NCBI RefSeq assembly: GCF_040199715.1
Contig: NZ_JBEFNA010000009.1
Location: forward strand, 1 to 60,556
Length of the DNA: 60,556 nucleotides
From: Fusobacterium sp. SYSU M8D902
GTDB lineage: Bacteria; Fusobacteriota; Fusobacteriia; Fusobacteriales; Fusobacteriaceae
Direction: 5' to 3'
Shown: positions 15,934 through 24,570 of the stretch, piece after piece
How the letters are laid out: each line of letters starts with the position of its first letter
How positions within the stretch are numbered: position 1 is the first letter of the stretch
The notes under the pieces: model-generated
What the model saw: only the letters and a program-made list of their open reading frames with translations
What the model was told of the DNA's origin: nothing
The model's database searches: none
Translations under genes and position numbers: made by a program

Positions 15934-18396
15934 TTATTTTTCTACCCAGTTTAATAAAACTTCTCTAGTTTCATCTACTATCTCATCATAACTTTTATCC
16001 TTTGGAGATATAGGAGGGAAGAATTTTATCTCAACCTTAGCTGGTTTAGGGAATTTTGAGTTGCTTGGGAAGGCTTCATAAGCTCCTTTTATTCCAAAAG
16101 GTAATATATCCACATTCAACTCTTTAGCTAAAATAGCAAAAGATTTCTTAAACTCCAACATCTTTCCATCTCTTGATCTAGCTCCCTCTGGGAAGATAAC
16201 TATATTTTTTCCATCTTTTAACACTTTTGCCATAGTTTGTAATACTTCACCTAGATTTTTATTTATATCTACTAATATTACATTGGAATGGTTTGCTAAA
16301 AATTTCATATGCCCTTTATTAAAGTGCTTTATCTTAGCTAGTGAGTATGAGTTCATCAAGTTTTTAAATGGTGTAGCATAGCCAAATACAAAAGCATCTA
16401 AAAAGCTTTGGTGATTTCCAGCAAAAATAACTGGTCTGTCATTAGGGATATTCTCAACACCATATTTTTTTACTCTTACATAGACAGTTAAAGGTAGCCA
16501 CAATATAGCCTTTATTATGTGAATAGCTATACTCGAAGCTGGAAGATTTATCTTTCCTGCTTTATTCAAATACTCTTTCCAGTTTAGCTCTTCAAAGTTT
16601 CCTGTTCCTCTATTCTCCTTTATATAGAGAGCTAATTTTTCTACAGTTGCATTATTTACTATTATACTCTCTTCACTCTTTATTCCATAGTTAGTCTCTA
16701 AATATGTAAGTAACTCTACCATATCAAGTGAATCCAACCCTAAATCCAATTCCAAATGAGCCATTGGAGTTATCTTTTTATTTTTTATCTTTTCAAGATA
16801 AGTTTTCAACTCTTTATACTCTACATAATTAGGTTCTTCAATAGTTATATTCTCCTCCTCTTTTTTATTTATTATGGAGTTTAACATAAATCTTCTAATT
16901 TTTCCTAACTTAGTTTTTGGTAGTTCCTCTTGAACTATTCTTATATCCAGTATCTTTCTATAGTTTGGAGCTTTCCCATTATATTTGTCTATTACTCCCC
17001 ACTTCAATGTCTCTTTTATATTACTAATCTTTTCATCTACTATTTTTTGGAAATTTGGGTAGACAATAGCAGTTAATACTGAATCAACCTCAGCTATGGC
17101 TATCTCCTGTATTAAGTTTGTATTAGCCATTACCCATTGTTCAATCTCAACAGGATTGATATTTTTTCCATTTGATAGAACGATCATCTCTTTTTTACGT
17201 CCTGTTACATATAGGTATCCATCTTTCATCTCTCCTAGATCTCCAGTATGTATCCAACCATCTTTATCTATTGTCTCTGCAGTTGCTTCAGGTCTTTTAT
17301 AGTAACCTGCCATTACATTTCTACCCTTAGCTAGTATCTCTCCATCATCTGAAATTTTCACCTCTACACCTGGTAGTATCTTTCCAGCTGATCCTGGAAC
17401 TATCTCATTTATTGGAGTAAAAGCAATCATTGGGGCAGTCTCAGTCATTCCATATCCTTCACATATTTGAATACCAAGTGTTAAAAAATCTTTTGATATT
17501 TGTGGATCTAGTTTTGAACCTCCAGATACAAAAAATCTTATACTTCCACCAAATCCTTCGTGAACCTTCTTAAATATTCTCTTTCTTATTGAGATACTAT
17601 CTATCTTTTCTGCTAATTTAAAGATGCTCTTAGTTATTTTTGAAGAGTTGATCTTCTCCATAATTTTTTTATGTAGCATCTCCCAAAGTCTTGGAACTCC
17701 TATCATCATTGTTACCTTATGCTCTTGCATTGCTGTCAACATAGCTTGTGAAGACAATTCTTTTAAAAATATGATAGTAGCCCCTTCTGATAGAGGTACA
17801 ACTCCAGCCCCTAGTAATGGAAATATATGGTGCATAGGTAAAAGAGCCAAAACTATATCCTCTGGTAAAAACATCTTATACTTATCAATTCCCTCTATAT
17901 TTACCAAAATATTATCAAATTTTAACATTACACCCTTAGGATTTCCTGTTGTTCCTGAAGTGTATAACATCAGAGCTATATCCTCTCTGTCAGGAGCTTT
18001 TAGAACATACTCATCTATCTCTATGCTATTGCACTCAATCTCATCTACAACCACTATCTCTATCTCTTTGCCACTTAAAGCTATAGCTGACTTAGTAGCT
18101 TCTAGATTATTTTTTGAAGTATAGATATACTTAGCATCTGAGTCATTTAGATAGTATACTAACTCCTCGCCACTAAAACTAGCATCTAAACATACACAAG
18201 TTCCTCTTCTATCCCAAATTCCTAAAAAACTATATAGTAACTCAGGTCTATTTTCCATAAAGATAATTACCTTATCTTGTACTCCTATATCCACCTTTTT
18301 TGAAAAAATCTTACTCTTTTCAATTACCTCTCTATAGCTAATTTTATTTCCATCATAAATAATAGCTGTCTTATTATAATCTTTTACAAAATTCAC
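15934..18396 (-). CDS. Fused acyl-CoA/ACP ligase - acyl carrier - PlsC acyltransferase (copy 1)
   Basis: The 820-aa protein combines three activities. Residues ~1-510 are an AMP-forming ligase (YTSGTTGNPKG at 145-155, GYGMTET, GWIHTGDLG, and the catalytic Lys in PKTKLGKIRR). Residues ~525-600 are an acyl carrier domain with the phosphopantetheine serine in LGLDSLD (S556). Residues ~640-815 are a PlsC acyltransferase with NHQSFLD (661-667) and FPEGARSRDG (735-744). It probably activates a fatty acid, holds it on the internal carrier and transfers it to a lysophospholipid, as Aas does in a different domain order. SD GAGGGGG precedes the ATG. Confidence 0.9.
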   Translation of the reverse strand: MNFVKDYNKTAIIYDGNKISYREVIEKSKIFSKKVDIGVQDKVIIFMENRPELLYSFLGIWDRRGTCVCLDASFSGEELVYYLNDSDAKYIYTSKNNLEATKSAIALSGKEIEIVVVDEIECNSIEIDEYVLKAPDREDIALMLYTSGTTGNPKGVMLKFDNILVNIEGIDKYKMFLPEDIVLALLPMHHIFPLLGAGVVPLSEGATIIFLKELSSQAMLTAMQEHKVTMMIGVPRLWEMLHKKIMEKINSSKITKSIFKLAEKIDSISIRKRIFKKVHEGFGGSIRFFVSGGSKLDPQISKDFLTLGIQICEGYGMTETAPMIAFTPINEIVPGSAGKILPGVEVKISDDGEILAKGRNVMAGYYKRPEATAETIDKDGWIHTGDLGEMKDGYLYVTGRKKEMIVLSNGKNINPVEIEQWVMANTNLIQEIAIAEVDSVLTAIVYPNFQKIVDEKISNIKETLKWGVIDKYNGKAPNYRKILDIRIVQEELPKTKLGKIRRFMLNSIINKKEEENITIEEPNYVEYKELKTYLEKIKNKKITPMAHLELDLGLDSLDMVELLTYLETNYGIKSEESIIVNNATVEKLALYIKENRGTGNFEELNWKEYLNKAGKINLPASSIAIHIIKAILWLPLTVYVRVKKYGVENIPNDRPVIFAGNHQSFLDAFVFGYATPFKNLMNSYSLAKIKHFNKGHMKFLANHSNVILVDINKNLGEVLQTMAKVLKDGKNIVIFPEGARSRDGKMLEFKKSFAILAKELNVDILPFGIKGAYEAFPSNSKFPKPAKVEIKFFPPISPKDKSYDEIVDETREVLLNWVEK

Positions 18397-18414
18397 TAAA
18401 TCCCCCTCGAAATA

Positions 18415-18726
18415 CTAAATCTCCGTTACCTCAATATTCAATAGCATCACTTTGCTAAAAACACTAAACAATCTACTTATCTTAATCCCGCAAACCCCAT
18501 TTAAATTTAGATACTCAGGGATAAACACTTTTATCCCCTCAATATCTTCTACACTGTATCTAATATTTTTTGTATTTAAAACTGAACTATCTTTTATAAA
18601 TTCACCTTGAATTATATCTCTACAACCAGCTCAGCCAAAAGATTGTATCTCTCTTTTCAAGACAATCCCTTCATAGCTATTTATTTCAATATAATTTCTT
18701 ACTTTATCATCAATTTTAATCTCCAT
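18415..18726 (-). CDS. Candidate HesB-like (CC/Se motif) selenoprotein with in-frame UGA
   Basis: A continuous 103-codon frame runs from ATG (18726) to TAG (18415) with a single interruption, TGA at codon 32 (18633-18631). The local sequence is SFG-U-AGC, a UxxC redox motif. The rest resembles HesB/IscA-like small proteins in which Cys or Sec is found at this point: it starts MEIKIDDKVRNYIE and ends with EGIKVFIPEYLNL and a hydrophobic tail. A hairpin with GGU in its loop lies 14 nt downstream of the UGA. The ATG is 1 nt after the stop codon of the upstream ligase and a GAGGGGG site for the next ligase follows, so it is a full operon member. A nonsense-mutated pseudogene is the alternative, but there are no other lesions. 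Confidence 0.75.
18595..18616 (-). promoter_or_regulatory. SECIS-like hairpin downstream of the UGA codon
   Basis: The minus strand reads TATAATTC-AAGGT-GAATTTATA, an 8-bp stem with one bulged U and a 5-nt apical loop containing GGU. A bulged U and a G-U in the loop are the features SelB recognises in bacterial SECIS elements. The loop starts about 22 nt after the UGA, within the usual 16-37 nt range as I recall it. The structure is read by eye, not folded. Confidence 0.55.
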
Positions 18727-18727
18727 A

Positions 18728-21220
18728 TTAACTCTCTTTTAACCAGTCGTTTATATCTTTTCTAGCATCATTTACTATCTCATCAACAGTTAGTTCCTCT
18801 GGCTCTATCTCATCAAAGAATTTAATATCTATTGGTGACGATTTTGGCATCTTACTTCCATATGGCATAGACTCATAAGCTCCTCTTATTCCAAAAGGAA
18901 TAACAGGAATATTTAGCTCTTTTGATAAAATTGCAAATGTCTTCTTAAACTCTTGTAACTCTCCATCTCTAGTTCTAGCTCCCTCTGGGAAAATAACTAA
19001 ATTTTTACCCTCTCTCAATACTTTAGCTGATATTTGTAAAGTCTCCTTCAGATTTTTATTTATATCTATTATTATGATATTTCCTTTATCAGCTAAATAT
19101 CTTCTCATAGGTGTATCAAAGTGTGTTGCCACAGCTATAAAATATGTATCTTTCAATTTTTTATTTGGCATAGCTTGGTTAAATATTAAAGCATCTAGGA
19201 AACTTTGGTGATTTCCTACATAGATACTTGGTGCTTCTCCAATCTTCTCTGTATCCAATTTACGTAGACGGAAATATAGAGCAAATATTGGTTTTAATAT
19301 TAACTTTGTAAATCTTGTCATAAAACTTGAACTAGGTAGCTCTAGATCTATATCTTGATTTAGAATGCTCTTCCAATCTATATTTTCCTCGTGGAACTCT
19401 CCACCTTGCTCCTTTATAAATTTAGCTATATCTAAAATATTTTTTAGGTTACTAAACTCCTCTTCATTTATCTTTACACCAAAACTTGACTCTATAAATG
19501 AAAGAATTTCAACTATATCTAAAGAGTCCAAACCTAAATCTAATTCTAGGTGAAACTGTGGTTCTACCTCAACATTGAAGCTCTCTTCAATATATTTTTT
19601 TAGCTTTCTATACTGTAAACTTATATCTTCTGGAATAGTAGCACTCTCTTTCTTTATCTCCTTGTTCTCTTTTACATTTTCATCAGCCTTATTAAGAAAA
19701 TCTTTCAACATAAATCTTCTAATTTTTCCAAGCTTAGTCTTAGGTAACTCCTCTTTTACTACTTTAACTTCCAATATTTTTCTATATTTTGGGGCAGTTA
19801 CATTGTATTTATCAATGATCTCCCATTTTAAAGTCTCTTTGATATTAGCTATCTTTCTCTGCTTTATCAGATCAAAATCTGGGTATACAACAGCCATTAA
19901 ATGGTTGTTATACTCCATTATAGCTATCTCTTTTACCAAATCTGTTTCCTTTAATATAGAGGATTCTATATCTCCTGGATTTATATTTTTTCCATTAGAT
20001 AAAACTATCATCTCTTTCTTTCTTCCAATTATGAATAGAGAATCCTTTTCAAATTTTCCTAAATCTCCTGTGTGGAACCAACCATCACTATCAATAGCCT
20101 CAGATGTTGCTTTTGGGTTCTTATAGTAACCCTTCATTACATTGGCTCCCTTTACTAATATCTCCTCATCTTCTGCTATTTTAACCTCAATATCTGGAAT
20201 CAATTGTCCAACAGAACCAATAACATTGTTATTTGGACGATTAAAAGCTATTATAGGAGATGTTTCAGTAAGTCCATATCCCTCTATTATTGGTAATCCT
20301 AATGCTTTGAAATTAGCTGAAATATCTGCATCAAGCTTTGCTCCACCTGATACTAATACTCTCATTGAGCCACCTAGCTCATCTGAAACCTTTTTAAATA
20401 CCTTTTTACTCAAAGCTAAACTGTCCACTTTTTTACATAAATTAAACAATTTATTGATTACATAGCTCTTAGTTATTTTTCCCATTATCGCCTTATGCAA
20501 CATCTCCCATACTCTTGGAACACCTATTATTACACTTATCTTGTGTTTCTTCAAAGCTGTTTTTAACGCCTCGGAAGATAACTCCTCCAATATTACCAAG
20601 AATGTCCCAAAATACATAGGCATAAGCATTGTCAAGTTCAATGGTAGTATGTGGTGATATGGAAGTATTGCCAGTACTCTATCTTTATCATTTACCAATT
20701 CTATCTCTCTTACAGCCTTAATATTTGATTCAATATTATTAAAAGTTAACATTACACCTTTAGGATTTCCTGTTGTCCCTGAAGTGTATAGCAATAGTGC
20801 TATTTTCTCCATATCTGCTATATCCACCTCATAACTATTTGGTTCAAAATCCTCTGGAACAACTATATCATCAACTGTAATTATCTCTATCTCTCTCTTA
20901 GAAAGTTCAACTCCCTCTTTAACTCTCTCATATATTTTTTTAGATGTAAATATATAACTAGGTTCAGAGTCTGAAAATGCATAGGCAAACTGTTCACCAG
21001 TATATCCTGAATCTAGAACTACTGCTGTATTATCCCTATCCCACACTGCAAAAATAGAACAGATCATCTCAGGTCTATTCTCCATTGTAACTACAACTCT
21101 TCCCTCTGTAACATTCAACATTGTTGAGTAATACTTTATTCTACGAATAATATCTCTGTAACTATACTCCTTCTCTCCAAATATTACAGCGGTCTTATTC
21201 CTATCATATATAAACTTCAT
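18728..21220 (-). CDS. Fused acyl-CoA/ACP ligase - acyl carrier - PlsC acyltransferase (copy 2)
   Basis: The 830-aa paralog of the 15934-18396 protein has the same three-part order. The ligase holds YTSGTTGNPKG near 145, GYGLTET, GWFHTGDLG and PKTKLGKIRR. The acyl carrier domain holds LDLGLDSLDIVE near residue 560. The PlsC part holds GNHQSFLD near 670 and FPEGARTRDGE near 745. The two copies are clearly diverged duplicates with similar N termini (DRNKTAVIF versus DYNKTAIIY), so they may handle different acyl chains. CAGGAGG precedes the ATG, right after the stop of the 48-aa gene. Confidence 0.9.
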   Translation of the reverse strand: MKFIYDRNKTAVIFGEKEYSYRDIIRRIKYYSTMLNVTEGRVVVTMENRPEMICSIFAVWDRDNTAVVLDSGYTGEQFAYAFSDSEPSYIFTSKKIYERVKEGVELSKREIEIITVDDIVVPEDFEPNSYEVDIADMEKIALLLYTSGTTGNPKGVMLTFNNIESNIKAVREIELVNDKDRVLAILPYHHILPLNLTMLMPMYFGTFLVILEELSSEALKTALKKHKISVIIGVPRVWEMLHKAIMGKITKSYVINKLFNLCKKVDSLALSKKVFKKVSDELGGSMRVLVSGGAKLDADISANFKALGLPIIEGYGLTETSPIIAFNRPNNNVIGSVGQLIPDIEVKIAEDEEILVKGANVMKGYYKNPKATSEAIDSDGWFHTGDLGKFEKDSLFIIGRKKEMIVLSNGKNINPGDIESSILKETDLVKEIAIMEYNNHLMAVVYPDFDLIKQRKIANIKETLKWEIIDKYNVTAPKYRKILEVKVVKEELPKTKLGKIRRFMLKDFLNKADENVKENKEIKKESATIPEDISLQYRKLKKYIEESFNVEVEPQFHLELDLGLDSLDIVEILSFIESSFGVKINEEEFSNLKNILDIAKFIKEQGGEFHEENIDWKSILNQDIDLELPSSSFMTRFTKLILKPIFALYFRLRKLDTEKIGEAPSIYVGNHQSFLDALIFNQAMPNKKLKDTYFIAVATHFDTPMRRYLADKGNIIIIDINKNLKETLQISAKVLREGKNLVIFPEGARTRDGELQEFKKTFAILSKELNIPVIPFGIRGAYESMPYGSKMPKSSPIDIKFFDEIEPEELTVDEIVNDARKDINDWLKES

Positions 21221-21232
21221 TTTTCCTCCTGA

Positions 21233-21379
21233 TTATAGACTGTCGATTAGCTCCTCTAGCTCTTTTTTATCCTGTGTACTCAAGTCTATTCCCGATTTTA
21301 ATTTTTTTAGTATCTCGCTATCCTGTGCTGACATACTTTTTTCTAAAACTTTTATTAACATTCTTTCATAAAAACTCAT
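21233..21379 (-). CDS. 48-aa hypothetical protein between the response regulator and the ligase
   Basis: An uninterrupted small frame starts at ATG 21379 with AAGGAG about 9 nt upstream and stops at 21233, just before the GGAGG of the ligase gene. The product (MSFYERMLIKVLEKS... ending KKELEELIDSL) is charged and predicted helical, with no signal or membrane segment. Its tight fit in the operon and own ribosome binding site support expression. No family is recognised; a small partner of the ligases or of the regulator is possible. Confidence 0.6.
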   Translation of the reverse strand: MSFYERMLIKVLEKSMSAQDSEILKKLKSGIDLSTQDKKELEELIDSL

Positions 21380-21395
21380 CTCTTTTTCTCCTTAA

Positions 21396-22073
21396 TCACC
21401 TTAATACATAGCCAGCTCCTCGAACTGTATGAAAAAGTTTCTCTTCAAAATTTTTATCAATTTTATTTCTTAGGTGAGTTATATATACATCTACTATATT
21501 TGTATCTGATATAAAATCTATCCCCCAAATCTTCTCCTTTATCATAGTACGAGTCAAAACTATATTCCTATTTCTCATAAAATACTCTAGTAATATATAC
21601 TCTCTGGTTGTCAACTCAATTGTTTTATTCCCTCTTTTAACCTCTCTAGTTAAACAATTTAGAGATAAGTCTTTTACAACTAAAATATTATCTTGAGAAT
21701 CTCCTGTTCTGTCAGAACTTCTTCTCACAACTGCTCTTATTCTTGCAAGTAGCTCAACAAAAAGAAATGGTTTGACTATATAATCATCAGCTCCGCTATT
21801 TAATACTCCTATCTTAGTCTCTATATCTGTATCACTAGATACAAATATCATTCCAATTCTTTTATCTATACCTCTTATATACTTACAAAACTCAATTCCT
21901 GAGATATCTGAAATAATAGTATCAGCTATAATAAAATCATAACTTGCTATTGAAAAAAAGTGTTGTGCCTCCTCATAATTACAAGTATAATCTGCACTAT
22001 ACCCTGATTCCTTCAAACCTTTTGCTATATACTCTCCCTGTCTCTCATCTCGTTGAATAATTAGGATATTCAT
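21396..22073 (-). CDS. OmpR-family response regulator, orphan
   Basis: The 225-aa protein has a receiver domain (~1-118) with the acidic pair D9/E10, phosphoacceptor D51 (IIADTIISD), a Ser in FVSSDTD and the conserved Lys in YIVKPF. A C-terminal winged helix follows (~128-225: ELTTREYILLEYFMRN, ITHLRNKID, HTVRGAGYVL). No histidine kinase is encoded nearby. It heads the lipid-synthesis operon, so it may control the ligase/acyltransferase pair; this is inferred from position only. Confidence 0.92.
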   Translation of the reverse strand: MNILIIQRDERQGEYIAKGLKESGYSADYTCNYEEAQHFFSIASYDFIIADTIISDISGIEFCKYIRGIDKRIGMIFVSSDTDIETKIGVLNSGADDYIVKPFLFVELLARIRAVVRRSSDRTGDSQDNILVVKDLSLNCLTREVKRGNKTIELTTREYILLEYFMRNRNIVLTRTMIKEKIWGIDFISDTNIVDVYITHLRNKIDKNFEEKLFHTVRGAGYVLR

Positions 22074-22117
22074 ATTTTCTCCCTGTTTTCTTCATAAAAA
22101 ATAATATTACACTTATA

Positions 22118-22126
22118 ATTATACCA
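22118..22126 (-). promoter_or_regulatory. Extended -10 promoter for the response-regulator operon
   Basis: The minus strand reads TGG-TATAAT (22126-22118), an extended -10 element, about 45 nt before the start codon. No strong -35 box is seen. Confidence 0.55.
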
Positions 22127-22152
22127 TATTCTAAAAAAAATAGTAGTTAATT

Positions 22153-22902
22153 TTAGTTTAACATATCTTTTATACTATTAAATATTACACTTCTAACATC
22201 TTTGTTCTCTAACGATAACTCTTTAACTAGGTTTTTAACTCTCAACCTCTTTGAGTTTTCACTAGTTTCATATGGGCAATCAGATTGTACAACTGGTAAT
22301 TCCTGTTTTTTTACATATCTTATTATATCTTTTTCCTCAACATATGCTAATGGTCTAATGACTCTTACCCCATACTCCTCTGAAATATAACTAGGTTTCA
22401 TCATCTTCATATTACCTTGATAGAATACATTCATCAAAAAAGTTTCAATTATATCATCTTTATGGTGCCCTAAAGCAAGTTTATTAATATTTTGCTCCTT
22501 CATTATTCTATATAGTATTCCTCTTCTAATTCTTCCACATAAAAAGCAAGGATTTTTTACCTCCTTTTCTCCAAATAGTAGATCACTTAGATTAGTAGGC
22601 TCTACCTGTAATTTAAGCCCAAGCTCATTACAGTACTTTTCAATTTTTTCATAAGATGATTTATCAGTATTTGGATGTATGTGTATCGGAATTATCTCAA
22701 AATCTATCTGAGCTATCTTCTTTATTCTCACTAGAGCATTTAAAGTGGTCAAGCTATCCTTTCCTCCTGAGATTCCAACTGCTATTCTATCTCCCTCTTC
22801 TACCATATTATAGGTATGCATAGCTCTACCTATTGGACTCCAGATAGTTTTTCCAAACCCCTTTCCCTCAATATTTTTTAAGATCGAGTTCTTTTTTTCC
22901 AT
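22153..22902 (-). CDS. TtcA-family tRNA thiolation protein (copy 1)
   Basis: The 249-aa PP-loop ATPase resembles TtcA, which makes 2-thiocytidine at position 32 of tRNA. The ATP-binding SGGKDSLTTL is at ~45-54. The cluster cysteines are in NPCFLCGRIRRG and a later QSDCPYE, the three Cys that hold a 4Fe-4S cluster in TtcA; LALGHHKDD is also present. It directly follows a paralog (2 nt gap), so one copy may thiolate a different base or tRNA. Confidence 0.85.
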   Translation of the reverse strand: MEKKNSILKNIEGKGFGKTIWSPIGRAMHTYNMVEEGDRIAVGISGGKDSLTTLNALVRIKKIAQIDFEIIPIHIHPNTDKSSYEKIEKYCNELGLKLQVEPTNLSDLLFGEKEVKNPCFLCGRIRRGILYRIMKEQNINKLALGHHKDDIIETFLMNVFYQGNMKMMKPSYISEEYGVRVIRPLAYVEEKDIIRYVKKQELPVVQSDCPYETSENSKRLRVKNLVKELSLENKDVRSVIFNSIKDMLN

Positions 22903-22904
22903 TA

Positions 22905-23702
22905 CTATATCTCACCCTTATTTTTATTTCCTTTAGTATATCCCATTACATAATCTATATTTATATTTTTCAACGAATTAAAAATACTCTGTTTTACATT
23001 TGAGTTTGTCTTCTCTAACTCTGCTAATAGGTTTTTTATCTCTCTTCTTTTTGAGTCCACTTTTCCAGATTCAATTGGACATCCACAACTCATTGCCTTT
23101 ATCTCGTTTCTTTGAGTATATGAGATTATATCCTTCTCTTTAATATAGACAAGAGGTCTAATTACAGCCATTTTTCCACTTGTAGAGCTAACCTTAGGTA
23201 TCATAGTTTTCACTGTTCCTGCATAAAACATATTTATCATAGCTGTCTCTACAACATCATCAAAATGGTGTCCTAAAGCTAATTTATTATATCCTAACTC
23301 TTCAACCTTGTTATAAAGTACACCTCTTCTCATCTTAGCACATAGGAAACAAGGATTATCTGGATCCTCTCTAAAAGCTACCTCCCACACATTTGCATCA
23401 AATATTTCACAAGGAATATCAAGCTCCTCTAGATTTTTTTTAAATTGTTCCATATCCATAGAACCAAATCCTGGATTCATAGAGATAAATGCTACCTCAA
23501 AATTCTTACTTCTATCTTTTTTTAACTCTTGAAATAACTTACATAATAGTAGACTATCTTTTCCTCCTGACACACCAACTGCTATCTTATCCCCATCTTC
23601 TATCAAATTAAAATCTTTTATTCCCTTTATAAATTTACTCCATATTTTCTTTCTATATGTCGTTCTAATACTTTCTAAAACTAATTCTCCTTTATTACTC
23701 AT
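22905..23702 (-). CDS. TtcA-family tRNA thiolation protein (copy 2)
   Basis: The 265-aa paralog of the next gene has SGGKDSLLLCKL in the PP loop (~45-56), DNPCFLCAKMRRG, LALGHHFDDVVET and MSCGCPIESG, so the three cluster cysteines are kept. It is first in the pair, with its own promoter and a GGAGGG site. Which of the two is the true TtcA cannot be settled from motifs. Both contain the same R-R-G after the second Cys and look functional. Confidence 0.85.
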   Translation of the reverse strand: MSNKGELVLESIRTTYRKKIWSKFIKGIKDFNLIEDGDKIAVGVSGGKDSLLLCKLFQELKKDRSKNFEVAFISMNPGFGSMDMEQFKKNLEELDIPCEIFDANVWEVAFREDPDNPCFLCAKMRRGVLYNKVEELGYNKLALGHHFDDVVETAMINMFYAGTVKTMIPKVSSTSGKMAVIRPLVYIKEKDIISYTQRNEIKAMSCGCPIESGKVDSKRREIKNLLAELEKTNSNVKQSIFNSLKNINIDYVMGYTKGNKNKGEI

Positions 23703-23737
23703 TTGCCCTCCTAAAAATATAGTAAATACAATACATT

Positions 23738-23766
23738 ATAATATTTTTTACTATTTATGTCTACAA
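23738..23766 (-). promoter_or_regulatory. Promoter of the ttcA-like pair
   Basis: Minus-strand TTGTAG (23766-23761) and TATTAT (23743-23738) are spaced 17 nt apart, 36 nt before the start codon. Confidence 0.55.
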
Positions 23767-23781
23767 TTTTAATTTTATACA

Positions 23782-23817
23782 ATATAAAAATAAGAACACT
23801 TCAAATAAAGTGTCCTT
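23782..23817 (-). terminator. Terminator after udk
   Basis: Minus-strand AAGGACACTT-tattt-GAAGTGTTCTT is a near-perfect hairpin followed by TATTTTTATA, 12 nt past the udk stop codon. Confidence 0.8.
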
Positions 23818-23828
23818 ACTATTATACT

Positions 23829-24449
23829 CTATTTATTTAGATGTCCTCTTAAAGTGCTTAAAATCATATCAATAGCCACTTTATTCTCTCCACCTCTAGG
23901 AATTATTATATCTGCATAACGTTTGCTTGGCTCACAAAACTCTAAATACATTGGTTTTACTGTTGTAAGATATTGATTCTTTACTGATTCAAAACTTCTT
24001 CCTCTCTCGTTCATATCTCTCTCTATTCTTCTCAATATCATTTCATCTGCATCTGTATCAACATATATCTTTACATCAAATAACTCTCTTATTTCAGGTA
24101 CTGCAAAAATTAGTATCCCTTCAACTATAATTATCTTTGACGGATTGATCTTTACAACACCATCTTTTCTAGAGTGAGTTGTAAAATCATAAATAGGTCT
24201 CTCTATAACTTCACCATTTTTTAAAGCTACCAGATGTTTTCTTAATAAATCAAACTCTATTGAATCAGGATGATCAAAATTTACCTTTGCTTTTTCCTCT
24301 AAAGTCATATTTGTTAATTCTCTATAGTATGCATCTTGCTCTACTAAAGCTGCATCATCAGCTTTAAAAGCTTTTACTAAATTGTTTGCAACAGTTGTTT
24401 TTCCACTTCCACTTCCTCCTGCTACTCCAATTAAAATGCAATCTCTCAT
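23829..24449 (-). CDS. udk: Uridine/cytidine kinase
   Basis: Udk phosphorylates uridine and cytidine to UMP and CMP for pyrimidine salvage. The 206-aa protein has the Walker A loop GVAGGSGSGKTTVA (~8-21), VEQDAYYREL, NFDHPDSIEFDLL, the nucleoside-binding RPIYDFTTHSR and VEGILIF, all typical. GGGAGGAAA precedes the ATG. It has its own terminator and sits beside carAB, the de novo pyrimidine entry enzyme. Confidence 0.97.
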   Translation of the reverse strand: MRDCILIGVAGGSGSGKTTVANNLVKAFKADDAALVEQDAYYRELTNMTLEEKAKVNFDHPDSIEFDLLRKHLVALKNGEVIERPIYDFTTHSRKDGVVKINPSKIIIVEGILIFAVPEIRELFDVKIYVDTDADEMILRRIERDMNERGRSFESVKNQYLTTVKPMYLEFCEPSKRYADIIIPRGGENKVAIDMILSTLRGHLNK

Positions 24450-24570
24450 ATTTTATTTCCTCCCATATCAATATACTGTTTTTTTCTTATTTTTATTATT
24501 ATATCATATTTTTATATAAAAAATAAATAATTATCTTTATTAAGAAAAAAATAATAATTTAAAACCGAGG

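Noticed and set aside
17624-18124. A 166-aa plus-strand open frame inside the ligase-ACP-acyltransferase gene
   Set aside because: It is antisense to the conserved AMP-ligase domain, has no clear ribosome binding site and no family signature; a shadow of the real gene.
18631-18633. Interpretation of the 18415-18726 gene as a simple nonsense-mutated pseudogene
   Set aside because: Not fully excluded, but the frame is otherwise clean, the UGA sits in a UxxC motif with a SECIS-like hairpin behind it, and operon signals are intact, so the selenoprotein view is favoured.
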